From Gammaproteobacteria bacterium UBA4475 (GTDB lineage: Bacteria > Pseudomonadota > Gammaproteobacteria > Pseudomonadales > Azotimanducaceae), in NCBI GenBank assembly GCA_002389265.1, contig DGOD01000268.1, forward strand, positions 1 through 9,008: 9,008 nt of DNA. Direction: 5' to 3'. A program made the translations under genes and the position numbers. Shown here piece after piece: positions 1 to 6,594 of the stretch (positions are counted from its first letter, which is position 1; each line of letters opens with the position of its first letter). The notes below the pieces were generated by a model. The model made no database searches. It worked only from the letters and a program-made list of their open reading frames with translations, and was not told the origin of the DNA.

Positions 1-1055
1 CCGCAGTTGAGCAGGTAGCTACCTCCGGCACAGGTCGTGTGCACCATCCGCTGGATGAGTTCCTGCAAGGTGTGATAATGGTGTTCGCCGTGGGCCTTGT
101 AGCCATATGATGAACTTACGCTGTCAGGCGACTCGGTGGTAAGCGGTAGCTTCTTCGGCGGCACCTCTTTGTCGCCCAGTGAGAAGTAATCAAATACTTC
201 GAGCATCTCCGGGGTGATGACCTGCTTTGAAGACGCTCCAGCCATAGTGTATAGACGGGAGTTGATGACACAGTCGGGGTTGAGCCGGCGCACGGTGTTG
301 GTGAACAACAGGGCGCGCTCCTTGGTCATCTCGCGTGGGGTGTCGAACCAGATCAGATCGATCTGGTAGTTCGTGAGCAGTTCCTCAATCTGCGGCAGAG
401 CCTTGCGCGCGATGTAGGCGTCCATATCGGGTTTATAATCTTCCGGCAGGTCGGGGTAGATGCTTTTTAGCGTGCCTTTGCGAGTAAATGACGACGAGTC
501 CGGATCGCTCCAATCTTTGGCCTGTGAGTAATACACGCCGAACTTCAGACCGTGCTTGTGGCAGGCCTCAGAGAGTTCCTTGATGATGTCGCGTTTGAAG
601 GGCGAGGCATCCATCACATCGTAATCCGAGCAGGCGGAATCAAAGAGCGCGAAGCCGTCGTGGTGCTTGGAGGTGATCACGACATGGCGCATACCTGTGG
701 CTTTGAAAAGTTTCACCCACTCCTCAGCATCGAATTCCGTGGGGTTGAACTGCCCCACGACCTCTCTGCGATATTCCTCGTAAGAGATCTCGAGATCCAT
801 CTGCACCCACTCGGCGTATTTTTTGGGAGTCACGCGATCCTGGTATTTCCCGGCAAGCTGGGAATACGCACCGAAGTGGATGAATGCGCCGAACTTGGAA
901 CCGCGGAACCATTTGTTGAGCCGGGCCTCCGTTTCCGCCGGGTGCTCCAACGTCGGGGGCATGAGTGTATCGAAGTCCTTGTTCCTTTTTACACCGGCAT
1001 GGAGTGAAGTTGCGCAGAGAAGAACGAGAATTAGAGAGGTGAAGACTGTTTTCAT
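1..1055 (-). CDS. Secreted alpha-L-fucosidase (GH29), C-terminus cut by window edge
   Basis: Exo-fucosidase of glycoside hydrolase family 29, expected to release terminal alpha-L-fucose in the periplasm or outside the cell. The ATG at 1055 opens a signal peptide (MKTVFTSLILVLLCATSLHA, cleavage likely after residue 20). No clear Shine-Dalgarno sequence precedes it. In order along the 351 visible residues are the HFG motif of the first barrel strand (60-62), the SKHHDGF motif (129-135), DWS (181-183) and LIWFD (234-238), in which D238 is the predicted nucleophile. E308 lines up with the acid/base Glu of the neighbouring paralogue, but its surroundings are unusual: the usual W-E is T-E, and SWGY is SYGY (316-319). 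The reading frame is still open at base 1 at LLNCG, where relatives have LLLNVGP, so roughly the last quarter is missing from view. It lies 56 nt downstream of a second GH29 gene, with which it forms a diverged tandem pair. The family call is firm, but the substrate is not known. Confidence 0.93.
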   Translation of the reverse strand, partial: MKTVFTSLILVLLCATSLHAGVKRNKDFDTLMPPTLEHPAETEARLNKWFRGSKFGAFIHFGAYSQLAGKYQDRVTPKKYAEWVQMDLEISYEEYRREVVGQFNPTEFDAEEWVKLFKATGMRHVVITSKHHDGFALFDSACSDYDVMDASPFKRDIIKELSEACHKHGLKFGVYYSQAKDWSDPDSSSFTRKGTLKSIYPDLPEDYKPDMDAYIARKALPQIEELLTNYQIDLIWFDTPREMTKERALLFTNTVRRLNPDCVINSRLYTMAGASSKQVITPEMLEVFDYFSLGDKEVPPKKLPLTTESPDSVSSSYGYKAHGEHHYHTLQELIQRMVHTTCAGGSYLLNC

Positions 1056-1081
1056 GGATGAATTTAATTCGTTATGCATAA

Positions 1082-1094
1082 TGGCAAAAACTGT
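1082..1094 (-). repeat. 13-mer ACAGTTTTTGCCA, copy 1, upstream of the second fucosidase
   Basis: On the minus strand this reads ACAGTTTTTGCCA. It lies 26 nt upstream of the ATG at 1055, in the 56-nt gap between the two GH29 genes. An identical 13-mer lies in front of the other GH29 gene at 2439-2451. A 10-bp perfect palindrome, TTATGCATAA (1072-1081), directly abuts it on the gene side. It could be a shared regulator site, a promoter element or a remnant of the duplication that made the gene pair. The identity is seen directly; the function is inferred. Confidence 0.5.
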
Positions 1095-1111
1095 TTGGCT
1101 TTTGATCTACT

Positions 1112-2314
1112 TTAAATGCCCGGTGTCACATTAATCGCTTGCTTTGCTTTAGCTTTGTAGCCCTTTACGAGACGCGGTACCGCCTCAATCGTTGGCTTCA
1201 TTTTCTCGATCGGATTCGCTTCGAGCAGCTTGCCGGCTTCCAGAAGAATCGCGACCGCTTCGTCCTGAACCACGCCGTTGCCATCAGGGCCCACATTGAG
1301 CAGCAGATTGCCGCCCTTCATATTTACATCTTTGAGCTTCTCATAGACCGTTGCCGCATCCTTCCAATCGTCATCGTCCTTCTTGTAGCCCCAGGACTTG
1401 TTCATCGTGTAACAGGCTTCCCAATGCTTCGGGAATGCAGCATCAAAATGACGTTGCTCTTTACAGACAAAGTCCGCCTCAAACGCCTTACGTTTGCCGA
1501 CACGATTATTCATAATTACGTGAGAACTCGCGGTACGAAGGGAGTTATAGAGGTCAATTCCGTCCGCAACGGTCCACCACTCAACCCACTCACCATCAAA
1601 CCAAAGAATGGACGGGTCGTATTTTTCAATCAGCTCCAGAAGTTGATTCTTTTGGTAGGTGACATAAGTCTGCTTGTCACTGCCTTTGCCGCGATCGGCT
1701 AAAAAGGTACGTCCCCAGCGCCAATTCGGGGTCTTCTTTTGCAAACTCGGCACCTGTGTCGGGTGATTCCAGTCAAGGACACTGTAGTATAGCCCGAACT
1801 TAATACCGTGTGCTTTGCAGGCTTTGCTCAGTTCGGCGAGGATGTCACGCCCCTTGAAAGGGGTACTGCCCACATCAAAGTCGGTGTATTTGCTATCCCA
1901 AAGGCAAAAACCGTCGTGGTGCTTGGAAGTGATGACCAGGTATTTCATCCCGGCCCCTTTGGCGGTACGGACAATGAGGTCGGCGTCAAATTGAGCCGGA
2001 TTAAAATCCTTGATGATCTCTGCATATTCTTCGCGAGGAATCTCCAAATTGGCGGCGATCCACTCTGAATACTTGCCGGGCATTTTCTGCCCCTTGAACT
2101 CGCCGCCTAGCTGTGAATAGACACCAAAGTGAATAAACATGCCGTATTGTGCATCCACAAACCATTGCATGCGCTCGTTGTATGCCTCGAGCGCCTCTTC
2201 CACAAAAGCGGGGTTCGCGACCTCTTCGGCAGTGCCCATATTAGCAGCAACAGTCATGCTGAGTGCGAGCGTTAATAATTTCCAAGTCTGGTTCCTAGCT
2301 GTAGGTTGATTCAT
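1112..2314 (-). CDS. Secreted alpha-L-fucosidase (GH29)
   Basis: GH29 retaining alpha-L-fucosidase of 400 residues. Visible motifs in order are IHFG (61-64), SKHHDGF (130-136), LYYSVLDW (175-182), ILWFDGEW (236-243) with D240 as nucleophile, and HWEACYTMNKSWGY (297-310) with E299 as likely acid/base. The barrel closes with GGNLLLNVGPDGNG (334-347). The 59-residue spacing from nucleophile to Glu fits family members with known catalytic residues. The start at 2314 was chosen because residues 1-29 then form a signal peptide with cleavage near GTA|EE; a longer frame from a GTG at 2404 adds an untypical leader in front of it. The protein stops about 35 residues after the barrel with a lysine-rich tail, so the C-terminal beta-sandwich of many GH29 enzymes appears absent. 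The gene has its own 173-nt upstream region with a candidate promoter and palindrome, and it is probably cotranscribed with the fucosidase after it. Confidence 0.95.
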   Translation of the reverse strand: MNQPTARNQTWKLLTLALSMTVAANMGTAEEVANPAFVEEALEAYNERMQWFVDAQYGMFIHFGVYSQLGGEFKGQKMPGKYSEWIAANLEIPREEYAEIIKDFNPAQFDADLIVRTAKGAGMKYLVITSKHHDGFCLWDSKYTDFDVGSTPFKGRDILAELSKACKAHGIKFGLYYSVLDWNHPTQVPSLQKKTPNWRWGRTFLADRGKGSDKQTYVTYQKNQLLELIEKYDPSILWFDGEWVEWWTVADGIDLYNSLRTASSHVIMNNRVGKRKAFEADFVCKEQRHFDAAFPKHWEACYTMNKSWGYKKDDDDWKDAATVYEKLKDVNMKGGNLLLNVGPDGNGVVQDEAVAILLEAGKLLEANPIEKMKPTIEAVPRLVKGYKAKAKQAINVTPGI

Positions 2315-2423
2315 ATAGTATGAGTGTTTAAATCTCGGTATTACCTGAAGGATTCTTGCCCCCTCGCCCACCAGCCTAGTCGATAGGTTTGGCGCGGAGT
2401 TCACAAGTCATGAGTTACGAGAT

Positions 2424-2454
2424 TTTATACTAACAAATTGGCAAAAACTGTCTA
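2424..2454 (-). promoter_or_regulatory. Candidate sigma70-type promoter of the fucosidase pair
   Basis: The minus strand carries TAGACA (2449-2454, five of six matches to TTGACA) and TATAAA (2424-2429, five of six matches to TATAAT), separated by a rather long 19-bp spacer. Transcription would begin near 2417 and leave an untranslated leader of about 100 nt before the ATG at 2314. The -35 element overlaps the edge of the 20-bp palindrome, an arrangement that suits repression. The spacing makes this a tentative call. Confidence 0.35.
2439..2451 (-). repeat. 13-mer ACAGTTTTTGCCA, copy 2, upstream of the first fucosidase
   Basis: Exact second copy of the 13-mer found at 1082-1094, again on the minus strand and upstream of a GH29 gene. 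Here it sits between a 20-bp palindrome (2453-2472) and a TATAAA box (2424-2429), so it would fall inside the spacer of the candidate promoter. The T5 run inside it could alternatively serve as the T-tract of a terminator whose stem is the palindrome. Confidence 0.5.
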
Positions 2455-2472
2455 TCATCCATATGGATGATA
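2453..2472. promoter_or_regulatory. 20-bp perfect palindrome, candidate operator or terminator stem
   Basis: TATCATCCATATGGATGATA is identical to its own reverse complement over all 20 bases. It lies between the last stop of the phosphodiesterase frame (2488) and the candidate promoter of the fucosidase pair, touching the -35 element. Two readings are open. It may be a dimeric regulator's operator controlling the fucosidases. It may instead be an 8-bp stem with an ATAT loop which, with TTTTT starting 5 nt further on in the minus direction, forms a weak terminator for the sulfatase-phosphodiesterase transcript. The stem has only three G-C pairs, which favours the operator reading. Confidence 0.55.
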
Positions 2473-2487
2473 CGCCCCTCAAAGCCA

Positions 2488-3228
2488 CTAGAGCGCACAA
2501 TCAGCGCCCTTCACAACATTCGAAACATCAGTCGTCACAGAACTGGTCCCCCACTCTTTGAACTGTTTCGCCTGCTGTATGTCATTAATAGTCCAAACGT
2601 GGTGCTGGAATCCGTTTTCGCGAACGCGCTAAATAAAGGCGGCATCCACCCAATGCCGCCCCGAACTGATCGCGTCGGCTTTAATTCGATCCAGCGTATC
2701 GAGCACGCTATCATCATTAGGTGTAATCTTCCCCGATTTCATTTTTTTGAAACTGACAAGCCAAGCGGTCTGATACTGAGGTGCCACAGCCTTCAGCTCT
2801 CGGAGCACCTCCTGCTTGAAACAAATGAGCATGATCTGATCATCTTCGAGACCCGAGCTCTTTATCTCTGTCAGTAAAGCCGGAATGATCTCCGCGCCGG
2901 ATTTGATTTCGATAAATATTTTTCCGCCGACTGGCACGGTTGCCAAAATTTCCGCCAGCGTTGAAATGCGAGTCCCCTTAAATGCTGGATCGAACCATGC
3001 CCCCACATCCAGTTTTCGCAGTTCACTCAGGGTGGATTGCGCGACATTCAGGTCGGCTCCCGCTGTCCGCTTTATAGTCTCATCATGGATACAGACAACA
3101 TGCCCGTCCTTGGTCAGTCGAAAATCCCCCTCAATCGCATCCGCCCCCTGCTTCCACGCGAGTTCAAAAGCTGGCAACGTATTTCCTGGCGCTCGCTTTG
3201 AGGCACCGCGATGCGCCACAATCAACAT
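2488..3228 (-). pseudogene. Glycerophosphodiester phosphodiesterase (GDPD), interrupted by an in-frame amber codon
   Basis: A GDPD-family TIM barrel hydrolyses glycerophosphodiesters to glycerol-3-phosphate and an alcohol. No signal peptide is present, so it should be cytoplasmic, like UgpQ, which has nearly the same length. The ATG at 3228 was chosen because GAGG lies 5 nt before it and the product then starts MLIVAHRGAS, as usual for the family. H6 and H48 are the likely catalytic histidines; E33, D35 and E107 the likely metal ligands. The usual PENT motif reads PGNT (14-17). Codon 200 is TAG (2629-2631), giving a 199-residue product. The same frame then continues with HHVWTIND and SVTTD, the normal end of the barrel, to a second TAG at 2488. 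The truncated form lacks the last barrel units and is probably inactive unless the codon is read through. It starts 32 nt after the sulfatase gene and is probably cotranscribed with it. Confidence 0.85.
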
Positions 3229-3233
3229 TGCTG

Positions 3234-3237
3234 CCTC
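3234..3237 (-). promoter_or_regulatory. Ribosome binding site GAGG of the phosphodiesterase gene
   Basis: The minus strand reads GAGG followed by the 5-nt spacer CAGCA and the ATG at 3228. It decides the start: a TTG at 3264, overlapping the sulfatase stop, would add 12 residues that the family lacks. Confidence 0.6.
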
Positions 3238-3260
3238 AGCCCTTAATCGTGCATTGCCAC

Positions 3261-4811
3261 TCAATGAACATCGAGCGTTTCAAGCACCCGCGGTAGCGCA
3301 TGTAATGTGTATTCAGCCTCATCCATCCATACCAGATCCTGCCACCAACCGGTATCGTTGGGTTGGGTCGCACCGTCGGTGGTGCGCCCCTGACAGACGA
3401 TGTCGGTGATCTTTTTTTTCAAGGCTTGGACAATTTTAGGATGATCTGCAATGACGTTGCTTTTTTCCTGCGGGTCGCGGGCTAGGTTGTAGAGCTCCGG
3501 CTCGGTTTTTTTCTTGTGCGACATCACCAGTTTCCAATCACCGTCGCGAATCCCGTAGCGCCCGGAAGTTTCATGGTGAATCATGGGGGATCGGTCGAGA
3601 GTTGCATCGGGGTTGAGTAGAACGGGATAGAAGCTTTCGCTGTCCTCGCCGGCAGTGTCGGGCAGCGCAGTGCCGACCATTTCGGCGAAGGTGGCGAGCA
3701 GGTCGGTTTGTCCGATGAGTTGGGGCCACTCGCGTCCGGGCTGTTTGATGCCTGCGGGCCAGCGCACTAGGAAGGGCACGCGGTGTCCGCCTTCGTAGAT
3801 GTCGCGTTTACCGCCGCGATAGATCCCCGCGCTGTGGTGCTGGTAGGCCTGGATGCGTTGTTTCCAAGTAGTTTCCGGGCCGTTGTCGCTGGAAAAAACA
3901 ATCATCGTGTTTTCAGCGAGCCCAGCGGCATCGAGATAGTCGAGAAGGCGTCCGACATGATAGTCGGTTTCGATCATAAATTCGCCGTAGGCACCGGCTT
4001 CGCCCAAACCTTGGAACTCGGGTAATGGCACCACCGGCTTATGCGGAGAGGTGTAGGGCAGGTAGAGGAAGAAAGGCTTTTGACTGTGCGCGGTATGCCC
4101 CTTGATCCATTCGATGGATTGGTCGGTGAATCGGGTCAGGCATTGGTTGTCAATGAAGTCTGGCGCGGTTTCGAGCAGTCCTTTTTTTAGGGTGGTTTCA
4201 TAGGGCGGCATCATGCGGTAGTCGCGGAATACCCCCCCCATCGTGTTGGGTTTCTTTTGGGTGAAGAGCGTGGGCGGAACCTTAGCGTATCGCCCTTCGA
4301 ACCAAGCGAGAATGCCGTAGTTCATTGAGGCGGGAATGCCCCAATAGTAGTCAAATCCTTTGTCGAGCGGCATATCGGTGACGGGTTGCGACCAGTCGCG
4401 GTTGTCGGGGGTGCCGGGGAAATCCATGCCTAGATGCCACTTGCCCACCATGGCGGTGGCGTAGCCGTTGTCGCGCAGGAACGAGGCTAGTGTCATGCGC
4501 CCGTCGGCAATTAGGCAGGGTGCTTCTGCTTTCATGACGCCGCGCTTCAGGGTGGTGCGCCAGCTGTAGCGCCCGGTCAGCAGACCGTAACGCGATGGGG
4601 TGCAGACGGTGTCGGAGCAGTGAGCATCGGTGAAGCGGATGCCTTCGTTCGCGAGTCGGTCGATGTTCGGCGTCTGGAATTTGGAGTCTGGGCTCAGGCA
4701 GCTCGCATCGCCAACGCCTTGGTCATCGGTATAGATGATAATGATATTTGGGGTGGCGCCCTGGGCGATCAGTGAGAGGACGAAGAGCAGTCCGAAAATT
4801 AGGTATTTCAT
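3261..4811 (-). CDS. Secreted sulfatase, S1 family, formylglycine-dependent
   Basis: Arylsulfatase-type hydrolase of 516 residues that should remove sulfate esters from a substrate, here probably a glycan, outside the cytoplasm. Residues 1-19 form a signal peptide (MKYLIFGLLFVLSLIAQGA). The sulfatase signature CTPSR...TGR starts at C70, which would be converted to formylglycine by a maturation enzyme not seen in the window. Other active-site motifs are the metal-binding DD at 29-30, GKWHLG (123-128, K124), SPHKP (255-259, H257), SSDNGP (307-312, D309 and N310 as metal ligands) and GGKRDIYEGGHRVP (333-346). The length and full set of motifs indicate an intact enzyme. The coding sequence holds an 8-base G run (minus strand, 4232-4239) and several A runs of 7-8 bases without loss of frame. 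It follows the GH29-like gene by 46 nt and precedes the phosphodiesterase by 32 nt, so the three look like one transcription unit. The sulfatase subfamily and exact substrate cannot be read from the sequence. Confidence 0.95.
   Translation of the reverse strand: MKYLIFGLLFVLSLIAQGATPNIIIIYTDDQGVGDASCLSPDSKFQTPNIDRLANEGIRFTDAHCSDTVCTPSRYGLLTGRYSWRTTLKRGVMKAEAPCLIADGRMTLASFLRDNGYATAMVGKWHLGMDFPGTPDNRDWSQPVTDMPLDKGFDYYWGIPASMNYGILAWFEGRYAKVPPTLFTQKKPNTMGGVFRDYRMMPPYETTLKKGLLETAPDFIDNQCLTRFTDQSIEWIKGHTAHSQKPFFLYLPYTSPHKPVVPLPEFQGLGEAGAYGEFMIETDYHVGRLLDYLDAAGLAENTMIVFSSDNGPETTWKQRIQAYQHHSAGIYRGGKRDIYEGGHRVPFLVRWPAGIKQPGREWPQLIGQTDLLATFAEMVGTALPDTAGEDSESFYPVLLNPDATLDRSPMIHHETSGRYGIRDGDWKLVMSHKKKTEPELYNLARDPQEKSNVIADHPKIVQALKKKITDIVCQGRTTDGATQPNDTGWWQDLVWMDEAEYTLHALPRVLETLDVH
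4232..4239 (-). repeat. Homopolymer tract of eight G within the sulfatase gene
   Basis: On the coding (minus) strand the codons ATG GGG GGG GTA give a run of eight G, encoding M-G-G-V around residues 191-194. The sulfatase frame is intact across it. It is a possible slippage site or a sequencing-error hotspot. Confidence 0.6.
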
Positions 4812-4836
4812 TATTATTTTTTACTTTCGTTGAGTG

Positions 4837-4861
4837 GTGAATGTCAAAAGGTGTCATTCAC
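4837..4861. repeat. Short inverted repeat across the stop of the GH29-like gene
   Basis: GTGAATG (4837-4843) and CATTCAC (4855-4861) form a 7-bp stem with an 11-nt loop that includes the TGA stop at 4858. In the minus direction no T-run follows, so it is unlikely to be a terminator. It could affect processing or translation of the sulfatase message. Confidence 0.25.
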
Positions 4862-6543
4862 TTCTGACTGTTTCGTAAGCCTTCTACCGCTTTATCAATT
4901 TTCTTTAACAACTGGAACTGCTTGTCCGCTATTGTGGAACCAGCGCGCGGGGCTGCCCAAGTATACATACCTCCCGCGGAAATGACACGAGTCGTCCATT
5001 CGATCGCTTGATCCGGAGGAAAGGCGCATTTGCCGAGCGTCCAACGATCCTGTAGCCCCATGAAGACATGCCCCAGTGTGCTTTTGTTCGGATCCCCAAC
5101 TGGCTCTCCACTACAGTTCATCCACGGGCTGGCTTCAATCGCCGTGATCATCGGCAAATTGATCGGCTCCCAGAATTTGTGTCGTGATCTCGGCGTCGGA
5201 TGACCTCCGAAATAGTCACACTGCGCAGAGGACTTAAACGGAGGCCCCGCCATGCGATTAAAGGCCACGATCGCCTTCGGGTTGGCTGCCAGCACGATGT
5301 CCCGCCACGCCTGACGTTGCCCAGGCGTCCTCAACCCGCCTGCCCCATCAAACCACCAGCCATCGATCTTAGTGCCATATCGCTCGGCATAGTGCTTGAG
5401 AATCAGCTCACCGACCGCCTCATAATGTGCCATGCCAAGTGATTCGATATATTCGAACCACACGTCCTGTAACTCTTCCTTTACTAAGTCAGAATGGAAG
5501 CCCTCACTGGCGAAATAGACGATCGTTTTCTTGCCCGTGGCGCGGACAGCGTCAAGCGCCTCTCCGATCACATCTCGCCGCGAGAAAGAGCCACGATCAG
5601 GATACTCAGCACCACTAAAATAATCTCTTGTTTTGAGGATTTTTTCGAGTTCCGGATGGGGGCCGGTAAAGTAACAGGGTCCCGAGGGCTGAGTAATATT
5701 GAGTATCACATGATTCGCCGTTTTTAACTCAGCCAACTGTTTCGCTAATGTATTGGCATCAAATTGCTCGACGTCCTTGATGCCATTTTTCTCGGATGGC
5801 AGCGCCAAGCGCACTCCCCAGGTTCCGGCATAGGGCAATGCGTTTGGAGTCGGATTGTAAATCCGCTGCAGTTCAGCCACCTGACGTTCCTCGGAGAATG
5901 CCAGCAGTTTTCGTGCTTCCTCGTCATCGAGTTTTTCAACGCCCAACAGCATCACGACTTCAGCATTCCTCAGGTCGCCGGTTGCATGTGTGACTACTCT
6001 TAACTTCACCGTGGCAGGTGTATCGTCAAAACCATCCAGACTCACACCCTCCACCGTATTGCGACCTAACCTTGGCAATTCAAACTTGTATCCATGGAAT
6101 GTGGATAAGGAGTAACACATTACGTTGTCTCGAACCTTATGCCGGGAACTCTTGATCACCCCCTTTAGTTCGACTTCGACTTCGACTCCGCGGCGAAGAT
6201 CTGGCCAATCGGCTTTAGAAGGTTCACGGATTGTGGAAGACTGCTGACGAACAGGCCGTGGTTGAACGACATCCAATTGAGGTCGTAATTTGACGAACTC
6301 CAATTCGCTGGTGGGAACAACGAACTCAAGGGAATAGCAACTCACTTGCCATCCCTGTTCGGTTTGTTTGAGCAGTTTAACCCGTGTGCCGGCAGGTAAT
6401 CCTACGGAACCTGAACCATTATCTGCGCCTAGCATTACGTCTTGAGGCGAGCGGAGATCCGCCTCGGCAGGCACTGCCAGTGCAAGCGAACTAGCCAAAA
6501 GCAAGCAGACGCAATAGGTGACGACACCTCGAAAGTAGATCAT
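4858..6543 (-). CDS. Secreted protein with SH3-like N-terminus and divergent GH29-like barrel
   Basis: I do not recognise a named family. With the ATG at 6543 the protein has 561 residues: a signal peptide (1-23, cleavage near ALA), an SH3-like beta region (about 30-85, with LPAGTRVKLL and WQV), a second beta-rich region (about 117-205) and a C-terminal half (about 236-553) that looks like a TIM barrel. Several patterns recall GH29: IDGWWFDG (393-400), where D399 sits where fucosidases have the WFD nucleophile; E470 in TAIEAS, 71 residues later, close to the 70-residue spacing in the left-most fucosidase; and ISAGGMYTWAAPRAGS (521-536) in the place of GGNLLLNVGP. A glycosidase or glycan-binding role is therefore likely but unproven. 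The start was chosen because GAGG lies 6 nt upstream; ATGs at 6555 and 6594 are alternatives, but the latter directly follows a TATAAT box. It is the first gene of a probable operon with the sulfatase. Confidence 0.8.
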   Translation of the reverse strand: MIYFRGVVTYCVCLLLASSLALAVPAEADLRSPQDVMLGADNGSGSVGLPAGTRVKLLKQTEQGWQVSCYSLEFVVPTSELEFVKLRPQLDVVQPRPVRQQSSTIREPSKADWPDLRRGVEVEVELKGVIKSSRHKVRDNVMCYSLSTFHGYKFELPRLGRNTVEGVSLDGFDDTPATVKLRVVTHATGDLRNAEVVMLLGVEKLDDEEARKLLAFSEERQVAELQRIYNPTPNALPYAGTWGVRLALPSEKNGIKDVEQFDANTLAKQLAELKTANHVILNITQPSGPCYFTGPHPELEKILKTRDYFSGAEYPDRGSFSRRDVIGEALDAVRATGKKTIVYFASEGFHSDLVKEELQDVWFEYIESLGMAHYEAVGELILKHYAERYGTKIDGWWFDGAGGLRTPGQRQAWRDIVLAANPKAIVAFNRMAGPPFKSSAQCDYFGGHPTPRSRHKFWEPINLPMITAIEASPWMNCSGEPVGDPNKSTLGHVFMGLQDRWTLGKCAFPPDQAIEWTTRVISAGGMYTWAAPRAGSTIADKQFQLLKKIDKAVEGLRNSQK

Positions 6544-6549
6544 GCCGCC

Positions 6550-6553
6550 CCTC
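6550..6553 (-). promoter_or_regulatory. Ribosome binding site GAGG of the GH29-like gene
   Basis: The minus strand reads GAGG with a 6-nt spacer to the ATG at 6543. This favours that start over the ATGs at 6555 (AGGG nearby, weaker) and 6594 (no site). Confidence 0.5.
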
Positions 6554-6594
6554 ATAATTACCCTACGTAAAATAGCTGTTATTACATACTTCAT

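Noticed and set aside
552..1007. Plus-strand open frames, of which this is one of the longest, scattered over the whole window.
   Set aside because: They are antisense to well-supported genes, have no recognisable motifs, and no convincing start signals were seen.
2315..2404. Extended N-terminus of the first fucosidase from a GTG at 2404.
   Set aside because: The extra 30 residues would precede a complete signal peptide and cover the leader between the candidate promoter and the ATG at 2314.
2629..2631. Amber codon as a pyrrolysine site or general stop-codon reassignment.
   Set aside because: The codon lies outside the catalytic motifs, the expected residue is plausibly Gln by one base change, and the same frame also terminates at TAG.
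2535..2717. Short minus-strand frame overlapping the end of the phosphodiesterase gene, as a frameshifted continuation.
   Set aside because: Its translation shows no GDPD motifs. The true continuation, with WTIND and TTD, is in the original frame after the amber codon.
4837..4861. Inverted repeat between the GH29-like gene and the sulfatase as a terminator.
   Set aside because: The stem is only 7 bp and no T-run follows in the direction of transcription; the 46-nt gap fits an operon.
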